A stretch of DNA of 64,000 nt from Apteryx mantelli (Eukaryota; Chordata; Aves; Apterygiformes; Apterygidae): the NCBI RefSeq assembly GCF_036417845.1, contig NC_089990.1, positions 3,980,001 through 4,044,000 on the forward strand, in the 5' to 3' direction. Shown piece by piece: positions 61,347-64,000 of this stretch. Made by a program: the position numbers and the translations under genes. The notes beneath the pieces were generated by a model that saw nothing but the letters and a program-made list of their open reading frames with translations, did not search any database and was not told where the DNA came from. Numbering within the stretch: position 1 is the first letter of the stretch; every line of letters begins with the position of its first letter.

Positions 61347-61987
61347 TAAAAAATTGAAATAAATTTTAACAAAGTCACGCCGAACAGTGAGGATCTGAAA
61401 AGCCAGGCAGCACTGGGGTCATCACAAAGAAAGGCTCTGCAGGCCTGACCAAGCCGAGGACTAGATGTGCAGACAAGCACCTCCAAGTGGACAGTAAGAC
61501 CTTGTTACACTTCTCTCATCTAAACAGCAATACTGTTTTTTAAGCAGATGGAGACTGTAAATTGGAGATCTGAAACTCTGGTGCATCTCTACAAGGTGCC
61601 CAGACACCTGGAGGGCTTTGAGGTGGGTAAACTTCCCAGAAGTTCCATTTGAGAGCGACCACGGCTGCGGCGACAGCCTGGAGGAAGCCACCCGCTTAGC
61701 TGCAACGTGAAGAGTACGTCGTGGCACAAGGTCAGTGTGACATGCTGCATTTCTTCTTACCCAGAATCCTGCAGAGCTGTCCGTTTTTTCCCTTGTTGCC
61801 CTGTATCAGCACAGAACATCCTCTCTAGCCCAGAAGGAAGGGGGAATGAACACATGTATATCCACAGTCTAAGGAGAGTCACCTTTTGCTGGAACTTGTA
61901 TCTCACTCCCTACCCCAATCCAAAATGCAAGAACAGGGCCAGCTCCGGAAGGACTGAGCCCTCTACGAGCTAGCACCCACGAGGCAA

Positions 61988-64000
61988 TTAATAGATTGCA
62001 GGCTGATGATTTGCCTTCTGCATCTGAATGATCTTGCCAAAGCCGCCTCTTCCCACATCGTAGTCTGTCCGGTACTCATCTCGCACCTGGGGCACAGCAG
62101 TAACACACATGTTAATACCCTGTACCCCCTGTCTCCAGATAAGACTTCAGAATCATCATCCCTTCCTTGCTCCATTGGTGGGGAACTGAAATTTGGGTTA
62201 CAAGCACTTCGACTTGTTTGAAATCTCTTTAAAGGATTCACCAAAAAGTTGCTGGTGGTAGTGAGAATGACAAACGAGGCTGTAACAGATGGCTAAGGTC
62301 TTTTTAAACAAGAAACAAAGAAGATCCAAAAATATTCTAATTCAACTTTGCAGTTGGCTTTCTGAACTTACCCCCCCCCCCCCAGGAAATCTGCAAAGGA
62401 ATCTTACCTTCTCACTGGGGCATGCTGCTGGATTATGAGATTGGCCTAGCAGCTACATTGCCGCCCCTTCCCCCCCCCCCATTCAAATTCTGCATCATTT
62501 TAATAGTACTAGCTCAGGAATAAGGCAAATTCTGTTTGCATAGCTGGAAAGATTGGAGTCCCAGCCAGAAACTGCCTTAAGCTCTACTTCTAGCTCTAAA
62601 CACCAGGGTAGCTTAGTTACCAAAACAACCTGGGAGTGGCTAAAATTCCTTATTGGGTCTTTATAATCTGCACTTTATCTTGAATAAGACAAAACTGGCA
62701 AAGCAGCACCCAATTTTAAGGAAACCAGATTCAAGGTCTGAACTAGCAATCTCTTTACCTGTCCTCCAGTCTTTCCTCTCCCATACTGTCGTCCTTCCTT
62801 AAATCCTGCATCCCAGTCAGTTCGAATGATGCGGTCATCTAGTCGAGTGCCATTGATAAATCGCATTGCGTGTTCAGCATCTGCTCTTGTGTAATATCTG
62901 AAATGTACTGTAAGGAAAACTAAACATGCTATTTTTTTGGCTGCAGGAAAAAAAAAAAGAGAGAGAGAACTATTGCATTTGAGAAACAGAGGAATCCTGC
63001 CTTCCAGCCTAAAACACTGCTCTTTTCTATTGGAACAAAAACTGCAATCATATAAATGCAAGTGAAAACAGCTCCAACTCCTTTCTAAGATGCTGCAATT
63101 CAATGTTAGTACCTGCACAGACAAGAAGTAGCTTTGGATCACTTATTTCAGAAGTAGATGAAACAAATGTGTTAAAGCTTTGCTACGGGCAAGAAATCTG
63201 TAATATATCTTCTTATATTATGTGAAACTTGACTGAATTTGAACAAGATCAGCAGGCCTCCCAGGAGGGCTTTGCAAGATCATTCTACTATTTCATTCAG
63301 GTGTGAAGTTAAGGTGAGAAAATGAACATGTGCTTTTAACTTTGGCCACACAAGAGGTCAGACTGGTGAGTTCTTCTTGGGTGCTAAAATCTGTTCTAAA
63401 AATAATGAATTAAAGGTGCTCTCTGCCACCTCCAAAAAATATGGAAGTGATAGCACCTTTCACTTACAGTGCTGCAGTAAGACCTGTCTCTGAACGAGGA
63501 TAGAGGGGGGGGGAAAAAGCAGAGAGGATGGAAGAAATGTGCTTGATAGGGAGAATCTGTGTTTTGCTGCCTTTCAAGTTTTCCACAGCAGCGCCGCTAA
63601 GCTTGCTACCCAGAGAGGAGCTAGGGGTGGCACCCAGGAGCCGGCTGGCAGCAGCAGGGAACCAGGAAGGATACTCTACAAAGCAGAAGCCGCAGGGAGT
63701 TTTCTTGATCTTGTCCAGCCCCATGACAATCCTCTTGACGTCCCCGCACTTGGAGAAGAGCTCCTGGATCTGCTCCTCGGTGGTGTAGAAGGACAGGTTG
63801 CCCACGTACAGCGTGGAGGAAATCTTCAGGGATTTCTCCTGCAGCTGCCTGCTACCCTGAGGGCAGAGTCCAGCACGCAGCGGGGTGAGCTATGCCCGCC
63901 CCGGGGGGCGCCTCCGCGCACCGGCCTGCCCCGCGCTGCGCCACCCGCCGCCCCTCAGGCCCCGACCCCATCGCGGTGCCTCACCCGGCCCCGCCGCCCC
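61988..64000 (-). CDS. NCBP2L: NCBP2-family cap-binding protein (CBP20-like), partial, first exon cut by the window end
   Basis: The visible minus-strand exons are 63675-63856, 62759-62897 and 61988-62086 (stop TAA 61988-61990), all in phase. A donor at 63985/63984 suggests the end of the first exon at 63985-64000. The product has RNP2 LYVGNL and RNP1 CGFCFVEY of an RRM, then [20 protein letters not shown] and [20 protein letters not shown], ending [21 protein letters not shown]. These residues include the aromatic, Arg and Asp side chains that hold the 7-methylguanosine cap in CBP20. CBP20 with NCBP1 forms the nuclear cap-binding complex. The multi-exon structure rules out a retrocopy. Canonical NCBP2 lies on human 3q29 and NCBP2L on Xq22, so in this X-syntenic block NCBP2L is the likelier name, but which paralogue this is remains unsettled. 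Confidence 0.85.
62087..63674 (-). other. NCBP2L: Introns 2 and 3 of the NCBP2-like gene
   Basis: These are 62087-62758 and 62898-63674. They contain C- and A-homopolymer runs (near 62371, 62470 and 62947) and no other feature. The short open frames that read through the exon edges are intron read-through. Confidence 0.6.

Overview
The window looks like a stretch of bird genome (a GC-rich, compact, microchromosome-type region). The evidence is CR1 LINE fragments with the typical avian 3' end, very short introns, and gene order matching human Xq13.1 (IL2RG - CXorf65 - FOXO4 - SNX12 - SLC7A3), which in birds lies on the chromosome 4/4A block. A crocodilian or turtle is not strictly excluded. 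I found nine protein-coding genes and no tRNA, rRNA or CRISPR array.

Layout: (1) 1-680, the 3' end of IL2RG (+), with a 21-bp minisatellite in its 3'UTR. (2) 830-2334, the CXorf65 homolog (+), six coding exons, with a minisatellite in its last intron. (3) 2640-7748, a nine-exon sestrin gene (+) that sits where human has nothing between CXorf65 and FOXO4. (4) 7749-23278, a long gene-poor, AT-richer block with CR1 relics and possibly a long FOXO4 3'UTR. (5) 23279-35531, FOXO4 (-), two coding exons and a 10.6-kb intron. (6) 35532-36708, a CpG-rich divergent promoter. (7) 36709-39604, SNX12 (+). (8) 41379-44900, a four-exon gene (+) I do not recognise, with a proline/arginine-rich N-terminus and a short coiled coil, preceded by a tandem pair of CTCF-like motifs. 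(9) 47800-54645, SLC7A3 (+), twelve exons. (10) 57894-59890, a PRSS23-like secreted serine protease (+). (11) 61330-64000, an NCBP2-family cap-binding gene (-) whose first exon runs off the window.

The most interesting object is the sestrin. With its neighbours it forms SNX12 - FOXO4 - sestrin in the same order and orientations as I recall for human SNX3 - FOXO3 - SESN1 on 6q21. It therefore looks like a fourth vertebrate sestrin duplicate kept here and absent from mammals. It keeps the alkylhydroperoxidase Cys/Tyr/His and the Asp-Asp pair used to bind GATOR2, but it has lost the threonine-rich lid that closes over leucine in SESN1-3. That suggests a sestrin uncoupled from leucine sensing. 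The PRSS23-like gene may be another extra duplicate, because its relatives PRSS35 and PRSS23 lie on the same human arms as SESN1 and SESN3.

Exon boundaries were read by eye from GT/AG sites, reading-frame phase and recalled human protein sequences. Family statements come from memory; no search was run.
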